DNA from: Epinephelus fuscoguttatus
Taxonomy: Eukaryota; Chordata; Actinopteri; Perciformes; Serranidae
Length of the DNA: 64,000 nt
Assembly: GCF_011397635.1 (NCBI RefSeq)
Contig: NC_064775.1
Coordinates: 15,947,452-16,011,451, forward strand
Reading direction: 5' to 3'
The notes under the pieces are model-generated. The model was not told where the DNA came from and ran no database searches. It worked only from the letters and a program-made list of their open reading frames with translations. The position numbers were made by a program, and so were the translations under genes. Every line of letters starts with the position of its first letter. The stretch's first letter is position 1. Positions 25,790-37,529 of this stretch are shown here, piece by piece.

Positions 25790-26110
25790 TCGCACATTTC
25801 TTTCTTGCTGCTTCTTCTTCCTCTTCTTCTTCTGCGGCTGAATCCAAATGTCCGCACTTCACCGCACTCGCAGACTCGCGGACTTTGCGGGCGCGTTGAC
25901 GGGAAGTCCGGGAGTGCTTAGGGCTGTCCAAACCCACAATTCATTCAGTCCACAAGAGGCCTCAAGCGGACCTTCTGGGTTCATCCCAAAACCAATTCTC
26001 ATATCCACGCTTCCCTCACTTGCGCCTCTTCCTCGCGTCTCAGCTCCGCCCCCGTTGGACACGGGGGGGAGATGCGGGGATGAGACGCGAAGACATGAAG
26101 AAATGAGACG
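25790..26110. promoter_or_regulatory. GC-rich block upstream of unit G
   Basis: CpG-rich sequence ('gcggactttgcgggcgcg', 'ccgcacttcaccgcactcg') directly upstream of E1 of unit G, nearly identical to the block at 43,470-43,735 upstream of unit D. It could be the promoter region shared by these two genes, or an old transposon carried along. Open frames on both strands here look fortuitous. Confidence 0.35.
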
Positions 26111-26309
26111 TCCTTTCCTACAGAAGCTGCGTTCTGTACTTATCATCTGTCCTGTGTCCTGCTCAGAGTCACACAGTGTCTTTATATGATTTAGCCTATT
26201 CATTATTTGCATCTGTATTTATTGGTATTATGAGTGACTGTGAGTTCATTATTTAATAGCCCAGATTATGATCATGGTGTTTCAGGGAAAATTAAAATTC
26301 TGTAACTCA

Positions 26310-26790
26310 TCAACCCGAGCTCAGGAATGATCAGCCTCAGTGTGACTGAACGGAAAAGGCGATCATGGATGTAAAAGTGTTTGTTGCTGACAGACAGACT
26401 CTTTGATTGTATCCATAATTAAAGCTGATGACGGAAATAACAGATGGTGAAGAGAAAAACGGACGTGACGTTTGAATTTTTTCTCTCTTTTGCTTTCTGT
26501 GTCATTGTCCAACCAAATCTTTTACTGTCCCTTTCCTCCTTTTCCCAACAAGATTTTAAAGTGAGTTGTGTTGGATGATCTTGAAACGTCCTCTAACTAT
26601 CAAGAGACATACATCACTGGACAAATACCTCACTGTCATTAATAAGAATCAGGGGCAACAACAACATGAAGTGATCAGAAGTGAAACCACTGAACATACA
26701 GCTGTTTTATAAACAAAACAAAAATAAACTAGCAGATGGAGTCAGATAATAGATTAATAAATCTACAACATTAGAAACACCTTGCACATA
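26310..26790. repeat. Array flank sequence, remains of unit F 3' side
   Basis: 26,310-26,560 matches 43,765-43,860 and 44,500-44,600 near unit D, and 26,580-26,780 matches the 3' flank block at 6,690 and 44,700. It therefore marks the former 3' end of unit F, now next to the LINE insertion. No exon recognised. Confidence 0.5.
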
Positions 26791-26926
26791 ATCAATCAAT
26801 CAATCAAACTCTATTTGTATAGCAGTTTTCATACATTAAAAATGCAGCACAAAGTGCTTCACAGAATAAAAACAAACAAAAATAATACATACATATTGAA
26901 AACCTGCTCCTCCCACCCCCACATAT

Positions 26927-26965
<39 letters not shown>

Positions 26966-27302
26966 CAATATAGTCAATAACATGGCTGGGCACTGAGGAA
27001 CCAGGTGAGGAAAGAACCACCTATGGGGAGCCATCCACACTGAGAGGCGCTACAGCCCACGGCCACAGGGAGCGCCGCCACAGAGACCACCCCGACCCAG
27101 ACAGACCGGGGTGGACTCCACACATGGTGTGGAGATTAGGAAAAATTCAAGAGTTAAAGATTAAAATAATATTAATAATAATAAATAAATAAATAAATGA
27201 AGATTTAGAAACTAAAATGCATAAAGATTTAAAAATAATTCATTTAAAAGCATTAGAAAGTAAAAAGAACATATAATAGAAGAATTAAAAGAGTAAAAGA
27301 AA

Positions 27303-27669
27303 TCAGTTAAAAGCTAAATTAAAAAGGTGAGTCTTGAGCCTCCTTTTAAAAACATCAACAGTCTCTGCAGTCCTGATGCTCTCCGGCAGGCTGTTCCATA
27401 AGTGAGGGCCATAATGGCTGAATGCAGCCTCCCCGTGGGTTTTTGTTCTAAATCTTGGAACAATTAAAAGGCCGGTGCCGGAGGACCTCAGGATCCGCGA
27501 GGGTTGATATGATAAAAGCAGGTCAGATAAATAAGATGGCCCAAGGCTGTTAAGACATTTAAAAACTAATAAAAGATCCTTAAAATCGATCCTGAAACAC
27601 ACGGGAAGCCAATGCAGCGATTGTAAAACTGGTGAAATGTGCTCCCGCCCTCTGGTCCTCGTCAGCACT
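27303..27669 (-). pseudogene. L2 ORF2 C-terminal segment
   Basis: Reads 'REHISPVLQSLHWLPV', 'FKCLNSLGPSYLSDLL' and 'GEAAFSHYGPHLWNSLPESI', the conserved C-terminal region of fish L2/Maui and related LINE ORF2 proteins. It ends normally at a stop at 27303-27305. It is cut off from the reverse transcriptase part by the solo LTR. Confidence 0.8.
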
Positions 27670-28168
27670 TGTAACGGCCAAATGTGACGTAGCTGTGTGT
27701 CTTTGTATACACATGTCCAGCCGATGTAGTTTTCAATAATCCACTCGACGTCCATGTAAAGTTGGAAAAAACGAAAAACTTTTATTCCACAAGTGTCACA
27801 AAAAATTATCCACAGAATTGGCCTTCTTAATTAAAACTATACAGGACAGGACACGGTATGAAAACCGTGTGTCTCTACAGCTACTCTAGGTTCCACTAAT
27901 TGCCCAGCTCCACAGCCCTCCGAGAAGCCTGTGTGTGAGGCTGCTGTCTCTTAAAGCTACAGTACCCAAGTTTCAAAACTCACTGAAATAGCTAATTCTA
28001 GACAGAAAGGATTAACAAATAATCAAATTCAATGAAACATACTTACTTATACATGACATTTAGGCCATTACTGAACTTCCAAACTCAAAGCTTCAATATA
28101 AAATGTATATATTAGAATAATGTAAGGAAAAAATAAGAAAATCAGCAAACTTAAACTTGCCTCATACA
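27670..28168. mobile_element. Solo LTR (499 bp) nested in the LINE
   Basis: Begins TGTAACGG and ends CATACA (TG...CA) and is bounded by a 5-bp direct repeat 'gcact' at 27665-27669 and 28169-28173. It interrupts ORF2 of the LINE exactly between 'LLQNSAA' and 'RVLTRTRG'. The minus strand contains AATAAA ('tggaataaaagttttt', near 27775), so the LTR is probably oriented with the LINE. No internal retroviral or gag-pol sequence is present. It is the product of LTR-LTR recombination or of an unrecognised short element. The retroelement superfamily cannot be assigned. Confidence 0.75.
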
Positions 28169-28172
28169 GCAC

Positions 28173-29222
28173 TCATGCGGCTGAGTTTTGGAGTAGCTGC
28201 AGGTTAGAGATGGTCTTTTTGGGAAGACCAGACAGCAGGGCATTACAGTAATCTAAACGACAAGAGATAAAAGCATGCATCAGCACCTCCGTGTTAGCCT
28301 GAGAGAGAAACGGACGGACTCTGGCTATATTATTAAGATGATAAAAACCTGTCTTTGTTACATTTTTGATGTGTGGAATAAAACTAAGCTCAGAGTCAAA
28401 AATGACGCCCAGGTTCTTTACACATTGTGAAGGTTTAAAATCTTCTAGTTTTGGTAAAAGTTTCTCTCTCTGGCCTTCAGGAACAATAATTAAAACCTCT
28501 GTTTTGTCCTGGTTGAGCTGTAGGAAATTCACTGCCATCCATGACTTGATATCTAAAATGCAGTTAAAAAAGGTATCAATTGGCCCTGTGTCATCAGGAG
28601 ACACGGCGATGTACAGCTGTGTGTCATCTGCGTAACTGTGGAAGCTGATGCCGTGCCTCCTGATGACGTCCCCAAGGGGAAGCATGTATAGATTAAAAAG
28701 AATTGGACCTAAAATTGACCCTTGGGGCACCCCACACCTAATTTCATGCGTTCTGGAGGAACATGTATCCATACTTACAGAGAAACAACGATCTGTGAGA
28801 TAAGAGCTGAACCAGTTAAAAACAGTACCAGAGAGGCCCACCAGGTTTCTGAGTCTGTTTAATAAAATGTGGTGATCTACTGTATCAAAGGCGGTGCTTA
28901 GATCCAGTAGTACCAAGACTATGAGTTTTTGTGAATCAACATTCAACCTGATATCATTTAAAATCTTTAAAAGGGCTGTCTCGGTACTGTGGTTCATCCT
29001 AAAACCAGACTGATATTTCTCTAAAATACTGTTTCTTTTTAAAAAATCATTTACTTGGTTAAAAACCAGTTTTTCTAAAATCTTACTTAAAAACGGTAAG
29101 TTGGATACAGGTCGGTAATTATTAAAAATGTTGGGATCTAAATTACTCTTCTTCAGAAGGGGCTTCACCACTGCCGTTTGGAAGGCAGCGGGGAAGACAC
29201 ACGTCTGAACAGAGTAATTCAC
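28173..29222 (-). pseudogene. L2 reverse transcriptase segment
   Basis: Open for 349 codons. Contains 'NYRPVSNLPFLSKILEK', 'GFRMNHSTETALL', 'LLDLSTAFDTVDH', 'GVPQGSILGPILF' and the catalytic 'YADDT' box. These are the ordered motifs of a non-LTR reverse transcriptase. The frame is separated from the endonuclease by a frameshift near 29,310 and from its C-terminus by the solo LTR. Confidence 0.9.
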
Positions 29223-29308
29223 TATATTTAAAATATGTTCCTCAAAGAATCCATAAAATGTCTTTAAAAGTGACGTGGGAATTGGATCTAAAAGGCAAGT
29301 TGTTGGGT

Positions 29309-30334
29309 TTACCTGGGAGAAAGTGTCCTTGCATCAACCAGGACAAAACTCTCCAGTGTTTCCTCAGGTAAAAGCAATGATCCAGGTGTGTTAAAAATTA
29401 CATTCTGTTGGGATAAAAGACTGGACCTAATATCATCGATTTTACTTCTGAAATGGTCTGCAAAGTCCTCGCAGAGGGCATCTGTTGATAAGTTGGATGG
29501 TTTATTAAAATTGGTGCTGGTTAAAAGATCGAAGGTGGAGAAAAGAAATTTGGGGTTGTTTTTATGATCGGAAATGAGTTTTGAAAAGTGGGATATTCTT
29601 GCAGCCACTTCAGAAGTTAGGTAGCGTTTCCTCACCATTCTCACTGGGGCCTCCTGATGGCTAAAACTGGTGATGTTAAAATACACACAGTGGTCAGACA
29701 CAGCCAGGTCAACAACAGAGGACACACCAGTGGACAGGCCATAGGTTATGACCAGGTCCAGGGTGTGCCCTCTGTTGTGAGTTGACTGTGTGACATGCTG
29801 TTTAAAATCCATGCAGGTTAAAAGGTTTAAAAATTCTCTGGACATTGGATCCGAGGTATTATCAACATGTAAATTAAAATCACCAGTTATTAAAATTCTG
29901 TTATAGGTGGTGTGTATGATTGTTAATAGTTCTGAAAAATCAGTGATAAAAGAGGTGGAATGGTGGGGTGGTCTGTAAACTGTGACACAAAGAATAGGAG
30001 GGCTGCCAATGATACTCAAATGATGAGTAGCTGTTAAAAGAAACTTCAGTAGAGTGCAGTGAATTTTTAGTGACTGAAGCAGTTCCGCCTCCTTTTTTTT
30101 ACCCCCCCTAGTAGAAAATAAAAAATTAAAATTTGGTGGGCAGGCCTCGGTGAGAACAACAGGTGTGTCAGTGCCAAGCCGTGTCTCTGTTAAAAGAATA
30201 CTGTCCAACGTGTTATCTAAAATCAGGTCATTTATGATAAAAGTTTTATTTAAAAGAGAGCACACGTTCAGCACGGCCAGGTTAATGTCTGTGGAACATG
30301 CGCTCATCATCACAATGTGGTGAGTGTGGAGCAC
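29309..30334 (-). pseudogene. L2 APE-type endonuclease segment
   Basis: Contains 'LNVCSLLNKTFIINDLI' and 'LLTETRLG' at the N-terminus, 'ILITGDFNLHVD' and 'VSDHCVYF', the conserved metal-binding and catalytic motifs of LINE endonucleases that nick genomic DNA for target-primed integration. A frameshift at the C-run near 30,100 scrambles the segment around 'RGGKKKE'. The open frame ends in a premature stop after 'DARTLS' where the reverse transcriptase linker should continue. Confidence 0.85.
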
Positions 30335-30535
30335 GTGTGAGGGGAACTAAGTTTTTGGGGTTGCTATTGGTCCATGGTGAAAATGTTCTGTTAAATCTGT
30401 TTGAAATTCTGACTGGGATGGATGTGGATGTGGGAATGGGTTGGGGATGAACCAAAGAGGAAAGCAGGGGGGCGTGTGCTTCCAATGTACGTCAGTCACA
30501 TGGGGCACACTGAACAGCCTGCTGAATGTTAGCCG

Positions 30536-31680
30536 CTAACATGCGGCTGCCCAGCCTGCTAGGGTGAAGCCCGTCAGCCCTGAAAAAAGAGGACCGGTTC
30601 CAAAATAAGTTAAAATTGTCGATAAAAGTGAAACCATAGGTGCTACAGGCAGCCTGGACCCATGAATTGAGGGAGAGTAGCCGACTGAAGCGTTCTGCAG
30701 GGGACCGCTGATAAAGACCGACTTAGCACAGTTTTTTAAAAGGTTAAAAAGAGCAACAAAATCCATTTTTGTCTGCTCTGATTGCCGGCGGGCCGTGTCG
30801 TTTGAGCCCAAATGGAAAATCAGCCGATTTATGGAGGAAGGGAGTGAATGAAGCAGTTCTGGAAGTTTGTCAACGATGACGGAAGTGTGGCTCCAGGAAA
30901 GCAGTGAGTTGTGGCGTTGAAAAAACGAATATTCCTCATGATGCTGTCTCCAAACAACACGGTGGAAGGAGGGAAAAGAGGACGAAGAGGAACACGATGG
31001 GGATTGGGTGACTCACATGAGGCAGGTGGATGGTCCATGCTGCGTGACCGGGGGGGCAGGAGCGGCGGCGACTCGGCGGTCCCGGTCCCGGCCCCGGCCC
31101 CGGCAGGAGCAGCGCCATCCCGGCTGTGGGAGAGGAGTCCCCCGGAGCGTCTCCGTACAGCCTCCTTTAGGAGCCTCCGACACGCCGCGGAAGCCGATGT
31201 CCGGGATGGGAGTCGATGGTCGGGTCCTGCAGCCCTCCGGTCCACAGGTGCCAGCGAGGAAGACGCGGATCCAGCCGTGTAGGGCGCTGCAGGTGTACCA
31301 CCGGCCGGCGGAGAGGGAGCCACAGCACCGTTAGACGCCGAGGCCGACTCCTCCAAGCGGGGAGCGGCTGGAACAACACCAGTCGGCGGGCAAGGAGCCG
31401 CAGCGGCAGCGTCTGCAGTGCCAGCGTCTGGATCTCCGTCCGATGCCATGGCGCTGTAGCGGTTTGACAGGCTGAGGCGCGGAGGTGAGGCAGCACAGCC
31501 AGGGCCTCTTTTACCCCTGCCGACCGCCTCCACCCAAGACCACCGGCGACTCGGTGTTGAGCTGGAGGACGGTGGAGGCCAAGCGCTGGGATCCCAGTGC
31601 ACCGTGTCCTGGAGGGCCGCCGTGAGTGAGGCGATCTGGAGCGACTGTTCATGAGCCACCTCCTGGAGGGCGGTCAGCAT
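30536..31680 (-). pseudogene. L2 ORF1 with esterase-like domain
   Basis: The N-terminal half (30829-31680) is low-complexity and rich in alanine, proline and serine. It is followed by 'VLFGDSIMRNI', a GDS-type nucleophile block of SGNH/GDSL hydrolases, and 'HCFPGAT'. After a frameshift near 30,820 the next frame gives 'GSNDTARRQSEQTKMDF' (the GxND block). An esterase domain in ORF1 is known for CR1/L2-clade LINEs. GC content is much higher than the surroundings, which explains the long spurious antisense frames here. Confidence 0.75.
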
Positions 31681-31838
31681 GGAGGATTTGATGTTTAGCT
31701 CACCAGAGAGCCGGCGAATGTCCTCTTTCAGGTCAGAAATCTTTTAGTCTGCTTTTACAAGCTGGGGGTCCACATCGGCGTGCATAGATGTAGCCATATA
31801 TAGGCTATGAACAGTTAAAGTACAGTTAAGTACAGTAA

Positions 31839-32608
31839 ATGAACAGTTAAAGATTTGGGGTTGGAGCTGGTTGATATGAAACTGTCAACACACGGTCTGT
31901 TTGTTATTACTTACTCAAAATGATCAGAAGTGATCGATTCTGATCTATTTCAGTGATAAGTGTTTGCTTTTTAAAATATGACAGGCTGCAGGTGAAGCAC
32001 CTCACTTTGTTATGTAAACCATCAAATGAACAGTGTTGTGATGCGTTTCTTTTTGAGCTGCTCTCATGGTAACTGGTGATGATGGCTTCAGTGCATCAGT
32101 GGTTAGTCGTGGTGACCACAGATGTTGAAACCAGGAAGAGAAATGGTCTGTTTTCATGAGAACCTTGGCCCCGTCCAAATACCCAAACTTGCGGTCTGAT
32201 GCACACTTTCGGAAGGGGTGCATTAAGGGTGCAGGTTTGCACCCCTTGATAACAACAGAAGACAATTGGGACACCCTACGCACTTCTGCCCTTAGTGGGA
32301 GCGCGCAATTGAGGGGCACAAGGGCGCAAGTGCAAATGATTTACCTATAAACAGTCTGCAGCATGCTGGAGTCAATAATGTTTATGTCTAAGACTACTGT
32401 ACTTTATCAATGCATTTAAAATATTTGCCAGCATGGATACACATTTTGCTACCTATATTCTGCACACAGACTAAATATGTTCACTTGAAGTTGACTGAGC
32501 TTCAAACTTGAGCCTCAACCATTAAACATAAGCAGGTAACTTCTCTCTCTTACCTTTCTGAAAGGCTCCAAATACAAAAAGCAGAAGTATAACTGCACAG
32601 TGTGCCAT
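31839..32608 (-). pseudogene. CD200-like unit F: signal exon and intron-1 remnant
   Basis: E1 at 32554-32608 encodes a clean signal peptide (MAHCAVILLLFVFGAFQK) with a good 'gtaaga' donor and the same phase as the other units. Intron-1 sequence from 31,839 to about 32,090 matches that next to the V exons of units J and K. Where the V exon should follow, the LINE begins, and no V, C2 or membrane exon is found before the 3' flank at 26.6 kb. Most of the gene was lost with or after the LINE insertion. Confidence 0.7.
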
Positions 32609-33399
32609 CCTTCTTGCATGTGGCAGTTTTAACTCGGTTACAGATGGAAACATAAAATGCAAAACCTCAATCAGTTGTTTATTTTGTGATGTAATTTGCT
32701 CTGAAAGTGCAAAATAAACAGCGTAGTCCGCATCCCACCAGAAAGAGAAACAGCCTTCTTTGTCAGTCACATAGCGCGAGTGTTATCTCACTTACTCTTC
32801 TTTGGGGTTTCATTAAAGGTAACTGAGATCCTGTCACTGTGTCACGCCTCCCCGTAATGAAACACTAGAATAATAGAACTGAAATAACTTCAAAAAACAG
32901 GACACAAGCACCACCATTTGTCCAGAAACATTATGGTCAGAGAGCGTAAAAGAAACAGTTTGTATGAAATACAAACACCCCCCCCCACATCCACATCCAC
33001 AATCTTTCATGTATGTTGCCCATGAATTTCTGTGTGATTCTTTCCTTTGAGTTAGCCTAATTAAATACCTACCTTCTTATTATTAAAGATGACGGCTTTG
33101 GGTTGTCACTTGTCTCATTTCTCTTAGGGTGTCCATTGTCTGATCTGCTTGTTGTTCTTCTTGCCTACAGGTGTGTGAGCCCTTGAGACAGAGAAAGACT
33201 CAGATTATTACATTACACATATTTCTAAAAGTGAATTCCTCTGAACAACAGAGGAATAAACATGCTGACTGTGAGTTCACAATCATGACTTCATGTACAA
33301 ATATTCATTTATAGGGACAAGTTGACAGGAAAATAAATTCTCAAATAGAGTGCAGAGTGCAGAACATCTAAATTTATTTAGAGTAATAAATATGTGTAA

Positions 33400-34717
33400 T
33401 AGGGCTGTACGATATATCATTTTAACATCGCCATCGTGATGTGCACATGTGCAATAGTCACATCGCAGGACATGCACTGTTTTTTTCTCTTTTTTAGAAC
33501 ATGTAAACTTGTTTTGCTTCAGAAAAGCAGCTCTGAAGAGAGCTCTTTGCTCCGCTCGCCTCTCTGAGCACGCAGCAGCCCCTCCCCGTCTCATACACAC
33601 ACTGAAAATGAAAAATGAGCAACATGCAAGAGTGAGAAACGGTAAAGGAGGATTTATGCCTGGTACACACTACACAACTTTTCTGCCCGTTCTGAAAGTC
33701 ACTATGTCACATTACACGATTTTGGAGTCATAAAATCGTGCCATGACTTTGCCGACAGACATGACACACTACACGATGGTACACACCAATTATCCCCGGT
33801 CGTCTTTCACGTCGTGCGTGATGTCATCGTGTTATTCTTGTCCTATTTTTATTACTTTTACTATTATTTCAGGCACTGTGTCTGTTCATGTGCCAGCCGA
33901 CATGTTGTTGTAGTCACCTAAAAGCGTCAGCAGATGGCAGGAGCTACATTTGAAGTACCATACGCAAACATACAAGTTACTGTATCCTCCACAAACAAGT
34001 TCCTACAAATGTTTCACAATAAAAGCCTATTTAGAAAATGGAGGGATTCTCTCAGCTGAGGTTATAAGGGGCTTTTTATATATATATTTTATTGATTTTA
34101 GTTTTCAAAACGCAAAAGGAAACAGAAAAACGAAACAAAAGAACAGAAAAAAAAACAAACAAACATACAAACAAGCAAACAAACAAGCATGACAGCACCT
34201 GAATCACAAATCATACCAAAATGGCAGCATCGACAATATACATCACAGGACAAGCATAGTACAAAAGAAAAATTTACTCCATTCCTGTGTTAGGTCACAA
34301 GTTTTCAAGTAAAAGGGGGTTGATGAGAAGGTACATTCTTAAAATAAAATTACAAAATCATAAGGGGCTTTTAATCTGAAACAAATACAACAAGTGTTGA
34401 GTTTGAAATGACAGCGTGAAGCATTAAAATTATCAAGGCAACGGGAGTGGATAAAAAGTAAAAATATAAATACACAGAGGGATTAATGAATAACGGACCG
34501 TATAAAATGTAGTCTGTTTCACATGAAGCTGGTAGCCTCTGCAGTTGTGGTCAGTCAAAGCCCCGCCATTATTTTTTAATTTTCTTACTTTAAGTTACTT
34601 TAAGGTGAAAATTCTTGTATTTCTGAATATCACAATGTCTACTGCAACAATAAATAAATAAAAATAAATAATTTTAAAAAAAATCACATCAGTTTTTTCC
34701 ATTATCGTGCAGCCCTA
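33400..34717. mobile_element. hAT-like non-autonomous element in intron 6 of unit E
   Basis: Ends 'TAGGGCTGTACGATATATC' and, inverted, 'TAGGGCTGCACGATAATG'. It is flanked by a perfect 8-bp duplication 'atgtgtaa' at 33392-33399 and 34718-34725. There is no transposase frame. The interior is a patchwork: a stretch with 'ggtacacactacacaac' and 'cacactacacgatggtacac' near 33,660-33,800 may be another inserted element, and a retrocopy-like insert sits at 34077-34359. Confidence 0.8.
34077..34359. mobile_element. Nested insertion with 13-bp target duplication
   Basis: Flanked by perfect direct repeats 'ataaggggctttt' at 34064-34076 and 34360-34372. The interior starts 'tatatatattttattgat' and contains an A/C-rich tract 'acaaacaaacatacaaac'. 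The long target duplication points to a short retroelement; the family was not recognised. Confidence 0.65.
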
Positions 34718-35818
34718 ATGTGTAAGTCATAACAACAGTAGGGAAGTGTCTCACTCTTACATTTCTGTTGTTTTTTGTGGTGTCCTGTTCTCCTCAGAGT
34801 CTCTGTGTGAGAGACTGAAGGATTTAAGAAAAGTCAGTGCTGAACAAATGTTTATTCTAAATAGATCTCAATCATTATTATATTAACTGTGAGACACTGG
34901 TGTTACAACAAGACAGGTGTTTAAAGTTTAAAATCACCTGTCATGATGTTTCCTTATAAGCAGGATGATGATGACTGCAGCAGCAACACGAACACAGGAC
35001 ACCACGACCAACACAGTGATACAAGTGACATCTGTGAGAAGAGAGGAAAATTAGTAACACTCAACATTCATAAAGCAACTACAGATCAAATGGTGAGACT
35101 GACATGAGACCACATAAAGGTTCACTTACTGACGCTGAGGTGTTTCTCACCATCAGCAGACGACAGTGTGACCTCAGGAATCATGGTAAACACCTCTATC
35201 TGAGGACCAGAGAGCACTCGCACTGCACATCCAACCTGTGTGCTGTTGCCATGGAGACGAGGCAACACGGCTATAGCGGTGACAGTGACTGTAGCGTTGG
35301 TGTTGGTGACACTGGTAGAGTTGTAGTGAGGGACAGTCAGTGTTACTGTGGGAGCAGGTCGACCTGTGGCCGAGCAGGACACAACTGCCTCTTCAGGAGA
35401 GTTTGATTCTCTGACATGTAGAACGGGTTCATGCAGCTCTGCACACACCACACATTTAAAAACATCACATCAAGTTTTTACAGGCCAGACTTTAAGGATG
35501 GTGGGGATGTCTTTAATAACACTGTAAGGTTCTTACCATAGAGTTGGAGGCAGGTTGAACCAGTGAGAGCTCTGTCAGGGTAGGAGTTAAACAGTGATAG
35601 CATCCTTCATCTTCCTCCGTCACCCTCCTGATAACTATGGAGCTGTTCTGCAGTCCAGCATATTTAAATTTCTAAAGTCAGGATTCACTTTCTGACCATA
35701 ATATTCGGTGTAAGTAGTGACATTCTGCTCCCTCTAAGGTAAAACTTTGTGCCTTGAGACATCAGCTGACAGTTTAAAAGAGCCTCTTCTCCCACTGCTG
35801 CCATCACAGTCTGCTGAG

Positions 35819-36933
35819 GCCCAACTCCAGTCCGATCCCTTACAGACTCATTGACTTAGAAGCGCGTTCATGTGAAGTGCGAGAGTGTGTGAGGGCTGTC
35901 CCATTGTCAAATCGTCAAGTCAGTGAGTCAGTGAGTGAGCCCTTTATGCCCCCTTACCGTAGGTCAGCATCGATGCGGACTTATGGTTAGGAAATTACCC
36001 ACAGTTCATAGCGCTGTGACGTCAAATACAGGGGTTGCCCTCGGAACACCGGAAGTAACACGGTTGGCAGATATGCAAACATTAACGTTATGGAAAGAGA
36101 GCGAAAAAACAGATAAAGAATGAAACATTACATAAACAAGAATTTAAGACGGTACATAAACACACATGAAGTCAGAGGAATACCAGTGGTTATATTCCAC
36201 ACACAAATAATATATATCTATATAGATAGATAGATAGCCTAGATCTATTTATCTATCTATCTATAGATATATATAGATATATATTCTTTGTGTGTGGAAT
36301 ATATGATGACAATAACCAATAAATGATCACGCCCAGAGCCACCAATGTTAACAACATTTTGTAGAGAGGGGCAGAGCTGCCAAGCTCACGCTTTGAGTGT
36401 GACAGTCACGCAATTTAACCCATTCTCACACCACACGCCACACTTGACATTTCTCACGCTTGTATTTCCCCATTCAATGCTCTATATTTATTTTTTTATG
36501 ATAATAACCTTTGGTCATCGCGGCTTGCCGTAGTTCGAGTAACTCTGATTGACTGACCGAGATAACCAATCCCAGACCAATCCATCAGTCCTCTGTGCCT
36601 AAATCTAACCAACCACGGAAGGCACCACGCAATATAAACCAATCAGAAGCAACGTAAGGCAGGTCTTGGCGTTTCTAACTTTCTTTCACACACAACAGCG
36701 CCGACATTTAAAACCCACTCGACGTTCTCCTGCTTGCTAGAAGACGGACGGTAGGTAACTACCCAATTTTGTTCACTGTTGATTCGCTGTTTCTCCTTGA
36801 GTTTCCTAGTTAATATGTACTGTTTTAAGGCTGCTATAAGTCTATCATTGTCCTGTATTTGTTGCAGAGCTTTGTAACATTTATTTGCCTCTTCTCTTGG
36901 TCAGTTCACAGTTGAAAAAGAGACTCGTTAGTC

Positions 36934-36964
<31 letters not shown>

Positions 36965-37529
36965 GTCAGAGTTACAGACTTGTAAATATCAATTTAGACC
37001 CCCCTAAAGCAGTGTTTCTCAAAATTCTAAATTTCAAGGGCTATCCTTAACTCTGACAGTGTACAAATGGAACCAAATGGACCCCAATGGGTCCATTTGG
37101 TTCCATTTGTACACTGTCAGAGTTACAGACCTTGTAAGGGTCAATTTAGACCCCCCTAAAGGAACCCACAGAGTCCCTGGAATCCACTTTGAGAACCACT
37201 GTAAAACTAGCATTAGGAGGCCACAGTGCAGGGAGAGCCGCTGGCATGGAGGTGAGGACATCAGTCTTAAGGTATAAATCAACGTTAAAACAGGCCAAAT
37301 TGATGTTAAAAAAGGCCAATTTTTTTCCGAACGCGTCATGACACTAAAGTCTCACTCTTGTCATTTTCTGAAACTTGGCAGCCCTGAGAGGGGGATAAGT
37401 GCTGTCCCATTCCTATTTGTAGCATCCGGAGCCCTTTCAGACTCTCACACTCAATCACTTACAGCTGACGTCAGTTAAGTCAGTGAGGGTTCAGGGCTTG
37501 AGTCTTCAGGGGCCGGATTGGAATTGGGC
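35819..37529. mobile_element. DNA transposon inserted in the V exon of unit E
   Basis: Ends 'GCCCAACTCCAGTCCG' and, inverted, 'GCCCAATTCCAATCCGG', flanked by 'ctgag' at 35814-35818 and 37530-37534. The flanking V-exon sequence continues on both sides ('cagtctgctgag' to the left, 'tgtctatcacagctgctag' to the right). The interior contains a GATA-type microsatellite palindrome near 36,210-36,285, a (GT)n run near 36,940-36,966 and a perfect inverted repeat at 37050-37123. No transposase was recognised and the superfamily is undetermined. Confidence 0.8.
37050..37123. repeat. Perfect inverted repeat, 35-bp arms, 4-nt loop
   Basis: Arms 37050-37084 and 37089-37123 are exact reverse complements ('actctgacagtgtacaaatg' at the outer end, 'aaccaaatggaccc' next to the loop) around the spacer 'caat'. 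It lies inside the transposon that splits unit E. Both arms are followed or preceded by related 'agacccccctaaag' sequence, suggesting a small inverted duplication. Confidence 0.9.

Larger units (their letters stand above)
26790..31838 (-). mobile_element. Nearly full-length L2/Maui-like LINE, decayed
   Basis: A non-LTR retrotransposon on the minus strand. From its 5' end: GC-rich ORF1 with an esterase-like domain (about 30.5-31.7 kb), ORF2 with an APE-type endonuclease (29.3-30.3 kb), reverse transcriptase (28.17-29.22 kb) and the L2 C-terminal segment (27.3-27.67 kb), then a 3' UTR ending in 'caatcaatcaatc' and 'ctctatttgtatagc'. Several frameshifts and a nested solo LTR inactivate it. The 5' boundary was set where sequence homologous to intron 1 of units J and K resumes near 31,838. 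No target duplication was found, so a deletion may have accompanied the insertion. Confidence 0.8.

Noticed and set aside
25848-26212. Overlapping frames of about 115 codons on both strands
   Set aside because: They lie in a CpG-rich block present upstream of both G and D. Open frames on both strands indicate composition rather than coding.
27670-28168. A complete endogenous retrovirus or LTR retrotransposon
   Set aside because: Only a 499-bp TG...CA segment with a 5-bp duplication is present. There is no internal coding region and no second LTR.
30911-31467. Several arginine-rich plus-strand frames
   Set aside because: They are antisense to the GC-rich ORF1 of the L2 LINE, where stop codons are rare by composition.
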